A stretch of 64,000 bases of DNA. Origin: Isochrysis galbana. Taxonomy: Eukaryota; Haptophyta; Isochrysidales; Isochrysidaceae. Positions within the stretch are counted from its first letter, which is position 1; each line of letters begins with the position of its first letter. The notes beneath the pieces are model-generated. The model had not been told where the DNA came from, did not search any database, and saw nothing but the letters and a program-made list of their open reading frames with translations. The translations under genes were made by a program, and so were the position numbers. The stretch spans positions 4,276,226 to 4,340,225 of the forward strand of contig CM030937.1 of NCBI GenBank assembly GCA_018136815.1. The letters run 5' to 3'. Of this stretch, positions 1 to 9,990 are shown piece after piece.

Positions 1-765
1 CAAAGGGAAGCCCCTTTCGTAGATGGTGATGATGCGTGAAGGCCGACTACGTGTTGGTGGCTCCACAACCCTTGTCGCAGCCTGTAGTCACGAATTGGGC
101 ACACGAGCTCGGTTTTGCAGATTTCAAGTGAACCAGGCATAGCAGCAAATCCTCTCGATGCAGTCCAAGGCGCTTGCGGAGTTTCCAAATAGGCCATGGC
201 GAAACCACTCCACAAGAAGCTCTGTCTCTCTTGATCCTCACATCCCCTCCCCTCCCCCTTTTCCTTTTCATAGTGATGTAAGAGATGCGCATGACCAATT
301 GAGCTGTAGGCGGCAAGGTTCGTGCGCATGAGGGCTCGCATGGATGATGCGTGTGTAGGAACCTACTGGTAAGTTGTCGACGATCCAGTTAACACGATAG
401 TCTTCTCCAATCTTGTGGGAAAATTTTTTCGTCTGCTCGGGCGTGTAAGACTGTTTGCAAAGCAGTTTGCAAGACTCTTCCACATTCATCTTGATCTCAA
501 ACGGAGAGTTTTGGATTCTATCTCCTCGCATCACCTCACCCAGATTCTCGCCCTTGTAGACAATCTCTGCAGGGCGGCAGAAAGGAAGGTCGTACCACTC
601 ATACGGCAACTGAGTCTTGGTCGAGGTGAGCTTATTGACCTTGAGATCGATCAGCTCCCCGTCCTTGTAGTCGATGGGCGCGACACCTGGTAGATAGAAG
701 CCAGCAATGGTCGGAAATGCCACGAGAAGCGCGGCACTCATGCATCGGCTGCGAGCGGCACGCAT
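1..765 (-). CDS. TM9SF (nonaspanin/EMP70) family protein, 5' end, two exons, partial
   Basis: Nine-transmembrane nonaspanins act in the Golgi/endosomal system, in sorting of membrane proteins. Exon 1 is 367-765 (133 codons) starting at the ATG at 763-765. It encodes a hydrophobic signal peptide followed by the family N-terminus, with FYLPGVAP, DYKDGELIDLKVNKL, LPYEWYDLPFC, GEVMRGDRIQNSPFEIKM and EDYRVNWIVDNLP. The minus-strand donor GTAGGT begins at 366 and the acceptor TACAG ends at 82, giving a 285-bp intron. Exon 2 (81 down to 1) continues in phase 0 with AATRVV and YERGFPL, the expected lumenal-domain continuation. The membrane domain lies beyond the left edge. An in-frame extension upstream to 867 overlaps a dispersed repeat and is probably not translated. 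The family call is secure; the subfamily is not. Confidence 0.9.
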
Positions 766-802
766 GGGCGCAGTTGGGGTGGGCGTCGGTCGTTGTCTTC
801 TG

Positions 803-860
803 GTTGAGTATAACCTTAGTGCTGTCGACGGCAACATGTCGACGGTGCCATCCACGGCAA
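803..860 (+). repeat. dispersed repeat with TATAACCTTAGTGCTG core
   Basis: The segment carries GAGTATAACCTTAGTGCTG. A longer version lies at 10171-10253, an inverted one at 63462-63550, and a weak one at 30725-30780. This copy lies just upstream of the TM9SF start codon. Function unknown. Confidence 0.6.
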
Positions 861-1097
861 TGCGCAATGGGGCAACATGGTCAATTCAGGATCATCGGGT
901 ACTTGAAGGCTAGCGTCCACAGGAGTGGCCTCGACGTTTGAATCGACGACGGCCGAGCGGTCGAGAGTCTCAGGACGCTCTGATGAATAGGGAAAGCGGG
1001 CTGAAATACACACCGACTCACTGGTCACTGGGGCAGAAAAATGGCCTCTAGATCTAGAGGGGGTTTGCTAGAGGACCCCAAAAATTTTTCCTCAAGC

Positions 1098-1153
1098 GGG
1101 AGTCGATCCCCACACTCCAACACCGCGGTCGGGGCCCTGCGCCCACCGAGCCA
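1098..1153 (-). repeat. tRNA-derived SINE head (internal A and B boxes)
   Basis: On the minus strand TGGCTCGGTGGG (A-box-like, 1142-1153) is followed about 30 nt later by GGGGATCGACTCCC (B-box-like, 1098-1112), the spacing of a tRNA-type pol III promoter. The flanks do not pair as an acceptor stem, so it is not a functional tRNA gene. It is best read as a decayed tRNA-derived SINE. Confidence 0.35.
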
Positions 1154-1157
1154 GTGG

Positions 1158-1657
1158 CGGTATCAACAGTGCCAGCGAAAGTGAAAAACAAATGCTCTTA
1201 CACATTGTGCTCCTGCGAGCGCGCCCCGCTCCCCCCTCTCCTCCTTGTGCGAGCCCGCTGTCCTGTCTGTGTCTGGGCTGTCTGTGCCATGTCCTGCTCC
1301 CTTTCGAGGGTCGTCTGCGTGGATGAGACTCGTTGTGGAGCGTGTGCGATGTGAGAGAGTCGCTGCTAGTGTCCTCCCCTCCCTTGTGATGCGTGGGTGG
1401 TTCTGTACAAGGATGTTGCATCAGCTTACGAGCTCGCACCGTATTGGAGCTAATACTGATATCAGTTCCTTGTATCAGCTCGCAAGCCCTGAAACAAAAC
1501 TCCGATCTATTATACACCTAATACTATTAAGAACGCCTCATCTCGTTTGCCGCTAGCGTGCGTCGCAGCAGCTTCCGCGTCGCGCGGCGCATGCGCGCGA
1601 GTGCCAGTAAGAAGCCATCCGTACATACTCCATATATATGTACATTGGCAAGCGCAT
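1158..1657. other. gene-free interval
   Basis: No convincing coding region. It contains GGAGCTAATACTGATATCAG-type sequence (about 1445-1470) that recurs in altered form near 3470-3540 and 12715-12800, so it is probably old repeat DNA. Confidence 0.5.
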
Positions 1658-1990
1658 GTGTGAGTGAGTGAGTGAATGAGTGAGTAAGTAAGTGCGTGAG
1701 TGAGTGAAAGTGAAAGAGAAAGAGGAAGAGAGGGAGAGAGAGAGGGATGGGGATGGAGGGGTGGATGGGGAGAGAGAGGGAGAGGGGAAGGTGGGGGGGG
1801 GGTGAGAGTGAGTGAGTGAGTGAGTGAGTAAGGAAAGGGAGGGAGGATAGGAGGGAGGGAGGGAGAGAGGGAGGGAGGGACGGAGAGAAAGAGACAAACA
1901 GAGACAGAGAGGCAAAGATAGAGACAGAGACGGACAAAGAGAGAGAGAGGAGGAGGGAGGGGGGTGGGAGGGAGAGGAAGAGAGGAAAGT
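1658..1990. repeat. GTGA/GAGA purine-strand microsatellite tract
   Basis: The plus strand is almost pure purine: GTGAGTGAGTGAATGAGTGA repeats (1660-1705), then GAGAGGGAG arrays, then another GTGAGTGAG block (about 1802-1830). Open frames on the opposite strand are Ser/Leu/Pro artefacts of the repeat. Confidence 0.85.
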
Positions 1991-2236
1991 GAGCGAGAGC
2001 CTATCGAGTTCCCTGCTGAGATGAGCGTGCGGCCCCACGCTAGCGCGCACGAGACTTTTGCCGCGCAAGCTGCTCCAGAGCCTTAGCTCGTGCGATCCCT
2101 ACGCGTGCGCGAGGACTCCTGCTGGGCCAGCTTCCAGCTTCGAAATAAATGAGCGCGAGGGGGCGCGCGCGCGACTTCTGACCGCGCCGGCCGCGCCCTC
2201 TCCACTATCTGCATGCCACTTTGGAGCGCACCATCG

Positions 2237-3107
2237 GACTAATCTTATGATTGGTCGCCATGGAGGGGGGCCTCGCGCCCCCCCCACTCTCTCGACTCCC
2301 CTCATGGGGGGCGAGAACCATCCACCCCCCTGCGCTGCCTCTTGGCATGTAGGGGGGACTCACCCAGACTGCCCAGACTCTCCCTGAGAGTCGGGCACAG
2401 ATCGCACGCCCTGGCCCGCGTTGGCCTGCTTCTCGCTCTGACCAACCCCTCCTCCCCCTGGGCCCCCCTGATCAGGAGCCCCCAGCTAGCTCCTGTCGAC
2501 CGGCAGGGGCTCGAGAGCCAGCGAGGGAGAGGCAGGAGGGGCCAGGGCCATGCCCCAGCCTCACCTGCCCCCTGAGCTGTGCTCCCAGGCCCCTGCAGGC
2601 CTCCTGGGGACCTAAAGAGGGGCCGCAGGCGCGCGCCATGGGCCAGAGCCGCAGGGAAGAGAGGAGGAAGAGGAAAGAGGGAGGGGAGGGGGGAGTGGCA
2701 GCTCCCCCCTCCGGCGTTTACGTGTCTTCTCGCCCCGTTTGGGTAAGAGAAGACGGGGGCACCAGAACCAGGAGGGAAGGGCCGCGGCTCGCCGCGGCCA
2801 CTCGCCTCGGCGAGAGAGATTAGCGCTTCTGGGCTCCCATTCACGAGTGCCCCCCCCCCCTGCGTTGTTTTTACCCGAAAGGGGTTTTCCCCCAGCGTGG
2901 GCTCGAGGAGAGGACGTGCTGGGGTGCGCGGGGTCGGTGCGTGCACTGGGGGGAGGACAAATATCGAGGGGAGGGGGCAGTGCCCCCTCCCCCCGGTAGC
3001 ACTCGGACACCTGGCTCGTCAGGCATGGCGGGATTCCGGGACGGAAAAGTTGTGTCCAATTAGCTAGTGGGGTTGGCTAGGATATAACATTAATTATTAT
3101 TTTATAT
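2237..3107 (-). mobile_element. GC-rich hairpin-ended element, complete copy with 17-bp target duplication
   Basis: The element is bounded by perfect direct repeats TTTGGAGCGCACCATCG at 2220-2236 and 3108-3124. The hairpin end is at 2237: GACTAATC/GATTGGTC stem, then GCCATGG, then a second G/C hairpin (about 2262-2282). The other end is AT-rich (ATAACATTAATTATT, about 3086-3107). The interior is more than 65% GC and non-coding, and closely matches 16894-17766 and 23768-24650. The long duplication points to target-primed reverse transcription, that is a SINE-like retroposon. Taking the hairpin as the 3' end, because one lies downstream of a LINE frame at 42822, this copy is on the minus strand. 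Strand is inference; ends and duplication are direct. Confidence 0.85.
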
Positions 3108-3639
3108 TTTGGAGCGCACCATCGCCATGCGTGGCAGCCCCTCGCCACTTGCGCAGCCTGCGCTCCGCGCTCCGCCCAGACGCTTCATCCAAAGCCGACC
3201 ACTCCAGGAGCGTGCCTGGGAGATTTATGACGGGCTTCCAAGCGCGGCGAGGGCGCCACCCTCCGCCTCGTTGTCGGAGGCGAGCGCCAGCACGCCAAGC
3301 AAGTGGGGGAATGGAAGCTATATGAAGGGTGAAGGGGAGAGCGAGGGAGGGAGGAGCTGGGCCGCCCTCGCCACCTCGCCACCGGGACTCTGTTTGCGCG
3401 CCGCGCTTGTAATTGATGGTAGAAGTCCCTTTTAACAGTAGAACCCTCGCTTTAACAATAGTCCTAAAAACTGACAACTGATATCAGTGGTTTGGCATTT
3501 TGGAGCTGTTACTGACAGTGTAAGCTCATATTAGTACTGTTGCAACATCTTAGGTTCTGTATGCGTCTCGTGTCTCGTGTGCTGCGCGCGCGATGTGTAG
3601 TTCTGGTCAGGGGTTGTGCATGAACGTTCACGGGCCCAA

Positions 3640-3845
3640 CTGGGCCAAATACACTTTCAAAATCAGGTGTTCAAGGTAAATTTGGAAAGTGGGTGTTCAC
3701 AACTGTTCACATGGCGACACTTAAGTGTCCATTCCGAGGTGTTGGTGTTCAAAGTGTCCAAAGGTGTTCCAAACGTCCATGCTAGGTGTTCAAAGTGTCC
3801 AAAGTATCCCCGCTAGAGATCATTGGTGTTCAAATTTGTCCATAC
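3640..3845. repeat. degenerate GTGTTCAAAGTGTCC repeats
   Basis: GGTGTTCAAAGTGTCCAAAG and variants (GTGTTCAAGGTAAATTTGG, GTGTTCCAAACGTCC, GTGTTCAAATTTGTCC) recur about six times in 200 bp with irregular spacing. No gene is visible. The segment between the element end at 3124 and here is also gene-free. Confidence 0.55.
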
Positions 3846-3869
3846 CCAAAAAAAGGTCAAGGGGCTCGA

Positions 3870-4275
3870 AACCCCAGTGCTAGTGGGTTTCGAGCTGATG
3901 TGCCCCTGCCCGGCCCGCCGCGTCGAGGGTGACGAGACGCCGAAGGGCCGTGAACGCGCACGCCCGTGAACGTCTTGGCGTTCTGCCCCTTCTCTGGTAC
4001 GAGAGCGAACCCCCCAGAGGGGAGGGGTCCGCGCACGAGCATCCAGCGGCGGCGGCCGTCGTCGACGAAGACCAGGGAGCCGGCGAGGTCCGGCGCCCGG
4101 CCCGCGGCAAGGGCCGCCTTCAGATCGTCCAGGGGCAGCGTAGCGTCAGGAGGAAAGGGTGCCTCGGGCAGGCTGCCCAGCGCGCCCGCGGGGTCCGGAC
4201 CGGTGACGGCGGGATCGCAGGGGGGCGTCCCGTCGTCGGCCGGGAGCGGGGAGCGGGGCGGCGGGCGTGCGGGCG
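3870..4275 (-). CDS. unrecognised coding-like fragment
   Basis: One minus-strand frame stays open for about 400 bp and reads like protein: LPLDDLKAALAAGRAP, then DLAGSLVFVDDGRRRWMLV, then GPLPSGGFALVPEKGQNAK. I recognise no family. It has no clear start, stop or splice context and lies in repeat-rich DNA, so a fragment of a transposon frame is the likeliest reading. GC-rich DNA keeps frames open by chance, which limits confidence. Confidence 0.3.
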
Positions 4276-4915
4276 GTAGGGAGGGACGACATGGCTGTGT
4301 GGTAGGAGAGGGATAGAGAGAGAGAGCTTGGGCGGTCTGGCGCGCGGTGCGGCGAAGAAGAGGGAAAGGGGGGGAGCAGCTCCTTCTGCGGGGGAAAGGG
4401 GGGGTGTCAGTATGATCTGTTCCCGCCCTGGGGGTCCCCCTCTTTTGTTCTTCTTTTCTCCGGTCATGCGCGCGCCCTCGCTGCTCCGTTGCCGTTCACT
4501 AGCGCAAACTAAAGCCTGCTGGTCATGTAAAGACTTAAATAAAAAGAGAAAAGAGAGACTCACGAGGGGGGGACCCGGCTGCGTGCGGCGCGCGCTTTAA
4601 TCTCTCGGGGAGGAGCGCAGAGTAGGAGCGTTTTGTTTTTGGTGCGTTGAGCTCCCGGCTTCCCTTCCCTATCGCTCTCTCTCTCTCTCCTTTCTCCTTC
4701 CTCCCACGCTCCTTACATGTCGCTCTACCTGTGTCCAGTCTCTCTTCCGACTCACTCCAGCCCTGCACTCCCCCCCCCTAGAAGTCTGCCTCTCGCACGC
4801 CCCACACCACCAGTGGCGCTACCCGGCCTTGCCTCTGCGCACTCGCGGCGGGAACTTTGGTCCTCCACTGCGCGCGGTCGCCCGCGCAGTCTCGCCTTGC
4901 TACGCTGCCGATCGC
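4276..4915. other. upstream region of the GT4 gene
   Basis: No gene is seen. The interval has G-rich runs (4365-4410), a CT-rich stretch (4675-4700) and the 5' flank of the glycosyltransferase. No TATA box could be assigned with confidence. Confidence 0.4.
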
Positions 4916-6902
4916 ATGCTGCGACGAGCGCGAGGCCCATCTCCTCGGCTCGGCAAGGTGCTGCTGCTGGGGCTTGCCGTCGCTGGCGCAAATGTGCGGA
5001 TTGCCTACGTCACCAACACCTGGTGGCCCAAGGTGGACGGCGCCGCGATCACCGTCATGGGCCACGCCCATTTCTTCGCCAACGCTGGCCATCCTGTTCT
5101 CGTCGTTCGGCCAGAGTACCCCGCCGACTCACCTGTGCTCCGGCGTGCAGTGCAGGCGGGGATGGAGTCCGACCCAGTGCCGCCATCAGATCGGCTCACA
5201 TTCCTATCATACAGAATGTCGGGCACCAGAGGCGGCGGCTTCGAACCAGAGATGGACGCAAGCGATCTCGCGCGCGTCGAGGCGGGACTTGCCGCGTGGA
5301 AGCCGGACGTTGTGCTCGTAGTCGACCCAGACTACTTTGTACTTGACACCTTCCGTGTGCCAGGACTAAACTCACTCCTCCGCCTAGCTAAGCCCCCAAC
5401 AATGATTGCTTGCATGACCACCTTCTGCATCGAGGCGATTCGGAAGATGCCTGAGTATTGGTGGCTTAACTATGCGCCGGTCCACCAGCTCTTCCTGCAG
5501 GGCTTGGCCACAGCGTATGGCCAGTTCGACCACATTTTTGTCAATGGCGAGCAATCGGCCAAGTACTTGCAACCGCTGCGGGTGAGTCTAGCCGCTCCTT
5601 CCCGCACCGGCAAAGGGCGTCGTCTTCCGCTTACGCACTGTTGCCAAGTGGTGGCGCCTATGCTCCGCACCGACTGCCCCGCGCGCTGGTTACATGGTTG
5701 GGCCAACTTTGAGGCGTCTTCTGCGGTCTGCTTGGCCATCACCCTTGCCAAGCTGTGCCTGCAGGTGCTTCGCAACTTCAGATGGGAACCGCTTCCGCCG
5801 GCGCGCGTTGTCCGATCACGCGGCGTGCCTGTCGATTTCTGCAGCTCAGTCTCTGATTCGGAGTGCGAATCTTCACCGAGCGTGGCACTCATGCGTCAGC
5901 GTCCGCCGGGCACCACTGCCTTCATTTATGTCGGACGCCTCGCATATGATAAGAGCGTCGATGAGCTCCTCACGGCTTTCGAGCGCGCTAAGTCAAGGGG
6001 ACAGACTGCCAATTCAGTTCTGTATCTGGCAGGCTCGGGCGAGCTTGAAGCTCTGATCGCGAGACACGCTGCCAGGATTCCAGCTCTGCGGGGCGGCGCC
6101 GCGGATGGGGACTTTGCGCAATTGCGGCCTGCTAAGGAGGGGAAGGGTGCGGCTGACAGCCGTGAGGAGAAGCAGCGTGTCGGGGTGAACCGGAATAGCC
6201 CCAGCATTGTCCATCTCGGGCAGGTTTCTCACGACCATGTCTCGTGTGTACTGCGAGAGGCGGACGTCTATGTTTCGGCGGCACACAACGAGACCTACGG
6301 CCGTTCACTGGTCGAGGCTTTGCGCTGTGGGTTACCCATAGTGACGATGAGCAGTTGTAACATGCATGTGACACATCAACACAACGGGCTACTTGGGGAT
6401 GACGCCGTCGATTTGGAGCGGCATATACGCATCATAAGCGACGATGTGGAGTTGCGTGATCGGCTCAAATCTGGCGCGTTGGCATATGACGGTGCCACCG
6501 ATGGCAGCACTGATTTTGATGGGGGACTGGCGCCCAATCAAGCGATGCTCCGCGCCATTTTGGAAGCTCATTCTTCCACATGCGGAGGTGACGCTGTGCA
6601 TTGCACACCCTCAGGACAGAGAACTCGCGCCTGGCATCCGTTTTGGAGTATTTGGATGGCGCTTTCCACACTACTCGATGCGCCCATGTATGTCTCGCCC
6701 CCTTTGTTCCCCCGTGTAGTTGCCCCACCTGCCTATTCGCAATGTTCTGACGCGCGATCGTTGATCGCTTGCCCACCCCGCCCCATATAGCTTGAGTGCA
6801 ACGATTGTGGCCACGGTGAGCATCTGCGTCGTCACCTTCATCTTTTTGTGCCTCGGGTTAGCTTCCCCAGCAGGACGCGATGCAAAGGAGCATGAAGAGT
6901 AA
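4916..6902 (+). CDS. GT4-family glycosyltransferase with C-terminal membrane anchor, three exons
   Basis: Retaining glycosyltransferase of the GT-B fold, family GT4, which moves a sugar from a nucleotide donor to a lipid or glycan. Exons are 4916-5581, 5765-6687 and 6791-6902 (566 aa). Intron 1 (GTGAGT..GCAG, 183 bp) is a multiple of three with no stop, so it is silent in frame; intron 2 is GTATGT..ATATAG. The N-terminus is a signal/transit-like hydrophobic stretch, then IAYVTNTWWPKVDGAA (acceptor-domain loop). The donor domain shows FIYVGRLAYDKSVDELL, VLYLAGSGE, and the E-x7-E motif in HNETYGRSLVEALRCGLPIV. Exon 3 adds a hydrophobic segment, LSATIVATVSICVVTFIFLC, and a short charged tail, so the protein is probably membrane-anchored. 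Sulfolipid-synthase (SQD2-like) and mannosyltransferase relatives are both possible; substrate unknown. Confidence 0.85.
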
Positions 6903-6904
6903 TG

Positions 6905-6985
6905 TGTAATTTGTGCATGAGGTTGTCGGGTATTTTGTGCATGAGGCATTTAAGTACTTTGTGCATGAGGCAGTCGAGTAGAAGT
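6905..6985 (+). repeat. three tandem TTTGTGCATGAGG units
   Basis: TTTGTGCATGAGGTTGTCGG, TTTGTGCATGAGGCATTTAA and TTTGTGCATGAGGCAGTCGA follow each other at a period of about 25 bp, immediately after the GT4 stop codon (3' UTR position). Confidence 0.8.
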
Positions 6986-8249
6986 TCAACGCTCGATGAT
7001 ACGCAGCATGCAGCTCGACTTCTGACGGCATCATGATTTTGGCATTGAGTCAGACATCGTTGGTTGTTGTCACACGGAAGTGCGAAAAGGCAAAGCAGCC
7101 TGAGCGATCAGTTAAGTGCTCTCGCTGTCATTCCTCTGATCATGAACGGGAAGCCGAGGGAGCCGTTGACATTACACTTGGCAATCGCAAGCGGTGGTGA
7201 GAAATGTGGAGTAAGTCGACTTAAAATGCTACAATTGCAATTGCATCTGCAGTCTGAAGTGCAACAAGATGAGAAAAGGTTGTCTGAAGTTCGAAGTGCA
7301 CTAGATTGAAGTGCACCAACGGCGGCAGGCAATCCAATAAAAAAGTAGTACTACCTCCGTTCCAAAATTGACTTTTTTCAGTTTTCTTTTCACAGCTCCC
7401 CAAAACTTGAAACTTGAAATAAATGAACCGCAACTTCAACGGGGGGGTTGCCGGTACATGCTCGCTTCACGGGGTGAGGGGGGGGTTCAGCACTCGAAAT
7501 CGAAAAACTATTGAAATGGGCAGCTTTTAAATGTGGACTGGGTGTGCAAATCGGCTGACGCGAACGATTGGCGCGAGAGCTCTTTACCCGTGGCACTCGC
7601 GGCCGCATGGCGCGGCTGAAGGTGGTGGAGCCGCCGCAGCACGGCGCTCGCACTGGGGGCGAGTATGAGTGGCAGCAGGCAGGGGGCGCAAGCGAAGTAG
7701 AGGTGGGGACAGTAAAAATCGAGTTCTCGTGATCGCTTTCTTATGGCAAAAAAATGCATGGATGACCTCCATATGCCCTAACTAGACGACCCTCCGAGTC
7801 TCAGCTCCCTATTCTTTTGCGCGCGCGCGCGCCGACGTGAGAAAATTCCCATTTTTTTGGCCCGGTGGTGTCGATCGACGATCGACGGCCGACGTAACCA
7901 CTTTAACGACCGCTCGGAAGCTGTTATTGTCGCCCGGCCGCATTTTTTGCCTGGTTGGGCATCATCAGTCGTGGTGAGCATGATATACTAGATGGATACC
8001 TGTGACTTGATCGTTTATCCACATATTATTGTACGTATGTGCCCTATACTACAGACTAACACAGCGGGCAATTGTGGACACAGCCGCACAAAAATGGGAA
8101 ATGGTTGATGAGGATGTCACACGGGCATTTGCGCTTGGTGGAAGTCTGGGAGCGCTCTTCGAGTTGAAACTGGTTGGAGTGAGCGCCTGGCGATGCAGCG
8201 CTCGTGGTGACCGGTGTGTGCATGAGCATTTCGATGGACGAGCAATAGG
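6986..8249. other. gene-free interval with Stowaway-like terminus
   Basis: No supported gene. TACTACCTCCGTTCCAAAA at 7349-7367 resembles the terminal inverted repeat of plant Stowaway MITEs; the same string is at 33688-33706. No matching inverted partner was found. A G-run lies at 7440-7490. Confidence 0.4.
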
Positions 8250-8405
8250 TGAGGAAGGGGCACGAGGAAGGGCAGGAAGGGCAGGGCAGGAGGAAGAGCA
8301 GGAAGGGCAGGGCAGGAGGAAGGGCAGGAGGAAGGGCAGGAGGAAGGGGGCAGGAGGAAGGGGGCAGGAGGAAGGGGGCAGGAGGAAGGGGGCAGGAGGA
8401 AGGGC
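8250..8405 (+). repeat. GCAGGAGGAAGGG minisatellite
   Basis: About ten to eleven units of GCAGGAGGAAGGG and shorter variants in tandem. It creates long Gly/Arg or Pro/Ser frames on both strands that should not be read as genes. Confidence 0.9.
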
Positions 8406-8519
8406 AGGTCCTTCCGCACTTTTCGCCAAGAAGGAACGGCGTGCAGAAAAAGTTGTTGTGCTGCATGATGAGTGGCAATCACACTTTGTTCCGCCCGTCC
8501 TCCGCGCCCAGAGTTCCCC

Positions 8520-8947
8520 CGCGAAAAGAGTGAACGCACGGCGTGCACCTTCCTGGAAGTTGCTATGCGCACGCACGGCGCCCCCGCGGGGGGTGCGCCG
8601 GTGCACATCGCGCCGTGCCCACGCACGGCGTGCACATGTGATTGCAAGTCATCACAGGCGCTGTGTAACGAAACATCTCTTATATGGCCAGTTTACGTAG
8701 TTGTGGGCCGCAGGGGCTACACACACGGAACGGGTTGACATGCGCGCGCACGGCGTATCCGCGGGGGGACCGATGCACATCGCGCCGTGCCCATGCACGG
8801 CGTGCACCGATGTGATTAGCGAAGAAGCTTTGACGGCCTCTCTCTCTTATAATTTTAACAAGATCTAATGTTAAACAACTACAATACAACTGTGGACATT
8901 TGATCGCTCAATTCGACTGATGTCCCACTATTGACGGAACGACACCT
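8520..8947 (-). mobile_element. MITE-like element with AGGTGTCGTTCCGTCAAT terminus
   Basis: On the minus strand it begins AGGTGTCGTTCCGTCAAT at 8947, then GAATTGAGCGATCAAATGTC, and contains GTGCACGCCGTGC and GCCGTGCGTGCGCAT blocks. Related copies start at 34238 and 38236. No coding capacity. The far end is not defined. Confidence 0.65.
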
Positions 8948-9274
8948 ACCTTTGCCGCTCCAGCCATGCCCATCCGACCTTGCTGGGAGGCCTCCCAGTC
9001 GCCAGTCGAGCAAGCGCTTCAAGTAGAGGGGCCAGCCCTCTTCTTACCACCGTCCGCGAGCACGATTACCAGCGCCTGCGCTGGCTGGCCCGCAAGTCTC
9101 AGCGGTGCCTGATGCCGATGTTCGCTCGCCTACTGCCCTTGTTGGCTCGAGGCGTGAGGAGGAGGAGGGCCTCGCTGCCGCCTGTTGTTGACATGAGCCC
9201 CCCTACCTACCCATCCTTCTCCTCCTTCGCCCGCGCCCGGGTCATCGCTTCGGCCACGCTCCTGGCTCCTGGGC

Positions 9275-9596
9275 ATGCTTGCGTCGGATGAAGAACCAGC
9301 CGGGTGCGTTGGGCGCAAGAAGAAAGAGTATGAGCTGTACACAAACTTCGTTAATAAACTTCCAAATGACAAATATGGCCGGTTCATAAGGGCATACATA
9401 TCATTCAAACGTTATGTCAATTACGATGAGCTCAAGCAAATTGCACACAAAATGCGGGGTTAGTACACCAAATGGAGAAAATTGGTAATCCACATGTACA
9501 TGATTTGAATTCGATTCTGTCAGATGATAATATCAAGAAAGATGTAAGGACATTGGTGGATAGGGTGTTGTCAGTCTCGCGTAAGAATTAACAAAA
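9275..9596 (+). pseudogene. AT-rich, lysine-rich coding fragment of foreign character
   Basis: Two open stretches follow one another with a frame change: one ending at 9463 with YELYTNFVNKLPNDKYGRF and FKRYVNYDELKQIAHKM, and one from the ATG at 9471 to the stop near 9590 with DLNSILSDDNIKKDVRTLV. Base composition is far more AT-rich than the flanks and the codons are A/T-ending (AAA, AAT, GAT), unlike host genes here. I recognise no family. A remnant of a large DNA virus, virophage or other AT-rich insert is possible but unproven. Confidence 0.4.
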
Positions 9597-9631
9597 GATG
9601 CGAGACCCCCACGCTAGAAGGTCACGTTGAC

Positions 9632-9949
9632 GACCAGAAGCGTTCAGTTATCCCCATCCCTTTCGTTGAGGCGAGAAGCGTTCAATCACCACTAGCTAAC
9701 GTCACACCGCATCAATACACTAGCTAACGTCACACTGAGGTTGGTCAATCCGATGCTGTCAAAAATATAATGAGCGTGTGTGAGACGTGGATCGTGATTT
9801 CAACGAGATATCGACCCTGCCTCAAATCGAGTGAATGGAGTCAGACCACGTGTGTGTTTCAACATGTGAAGTGTCAAGTTGAGTCAAGTAACCTTCAGGT
9901 GACAACAAAAGGTGTTAGCAGGGATGGGGATAATTGAACGCTTTTGGTC
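9632..9949. mobile_element. non-autonomous element with 29-bp terminal inverted repeats
   Basis: The left end GACCAGAAGCGTTCAGTTAT (continuing CCCCATCCC, 9632-9660) and the right end (9921-9949) are inverted copies differing at two of 29 positions. Inside are two copies of ACTAGCTAACGTCACAC (9690-9735). No coding capacity and no clear target duplication. Confidence 0.7.
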
Positions 9950-9990
9950 TTTGGCTATCGGCTATCTATAGTTCCACGCCTTATTCGTCG

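Noticed and set aside
1527-2068. Long Ser/Leu/Pro-rich minus-strand frames
   Set aside because: They follow the GTGA/GAGA microsatellite and have no domain; composition explains them.
8029-8700. Frames of 140-223 codons on both strands
   Set aside because: Produced by the GCAGGAGGAAGGG minisatellite and MITE sequence.
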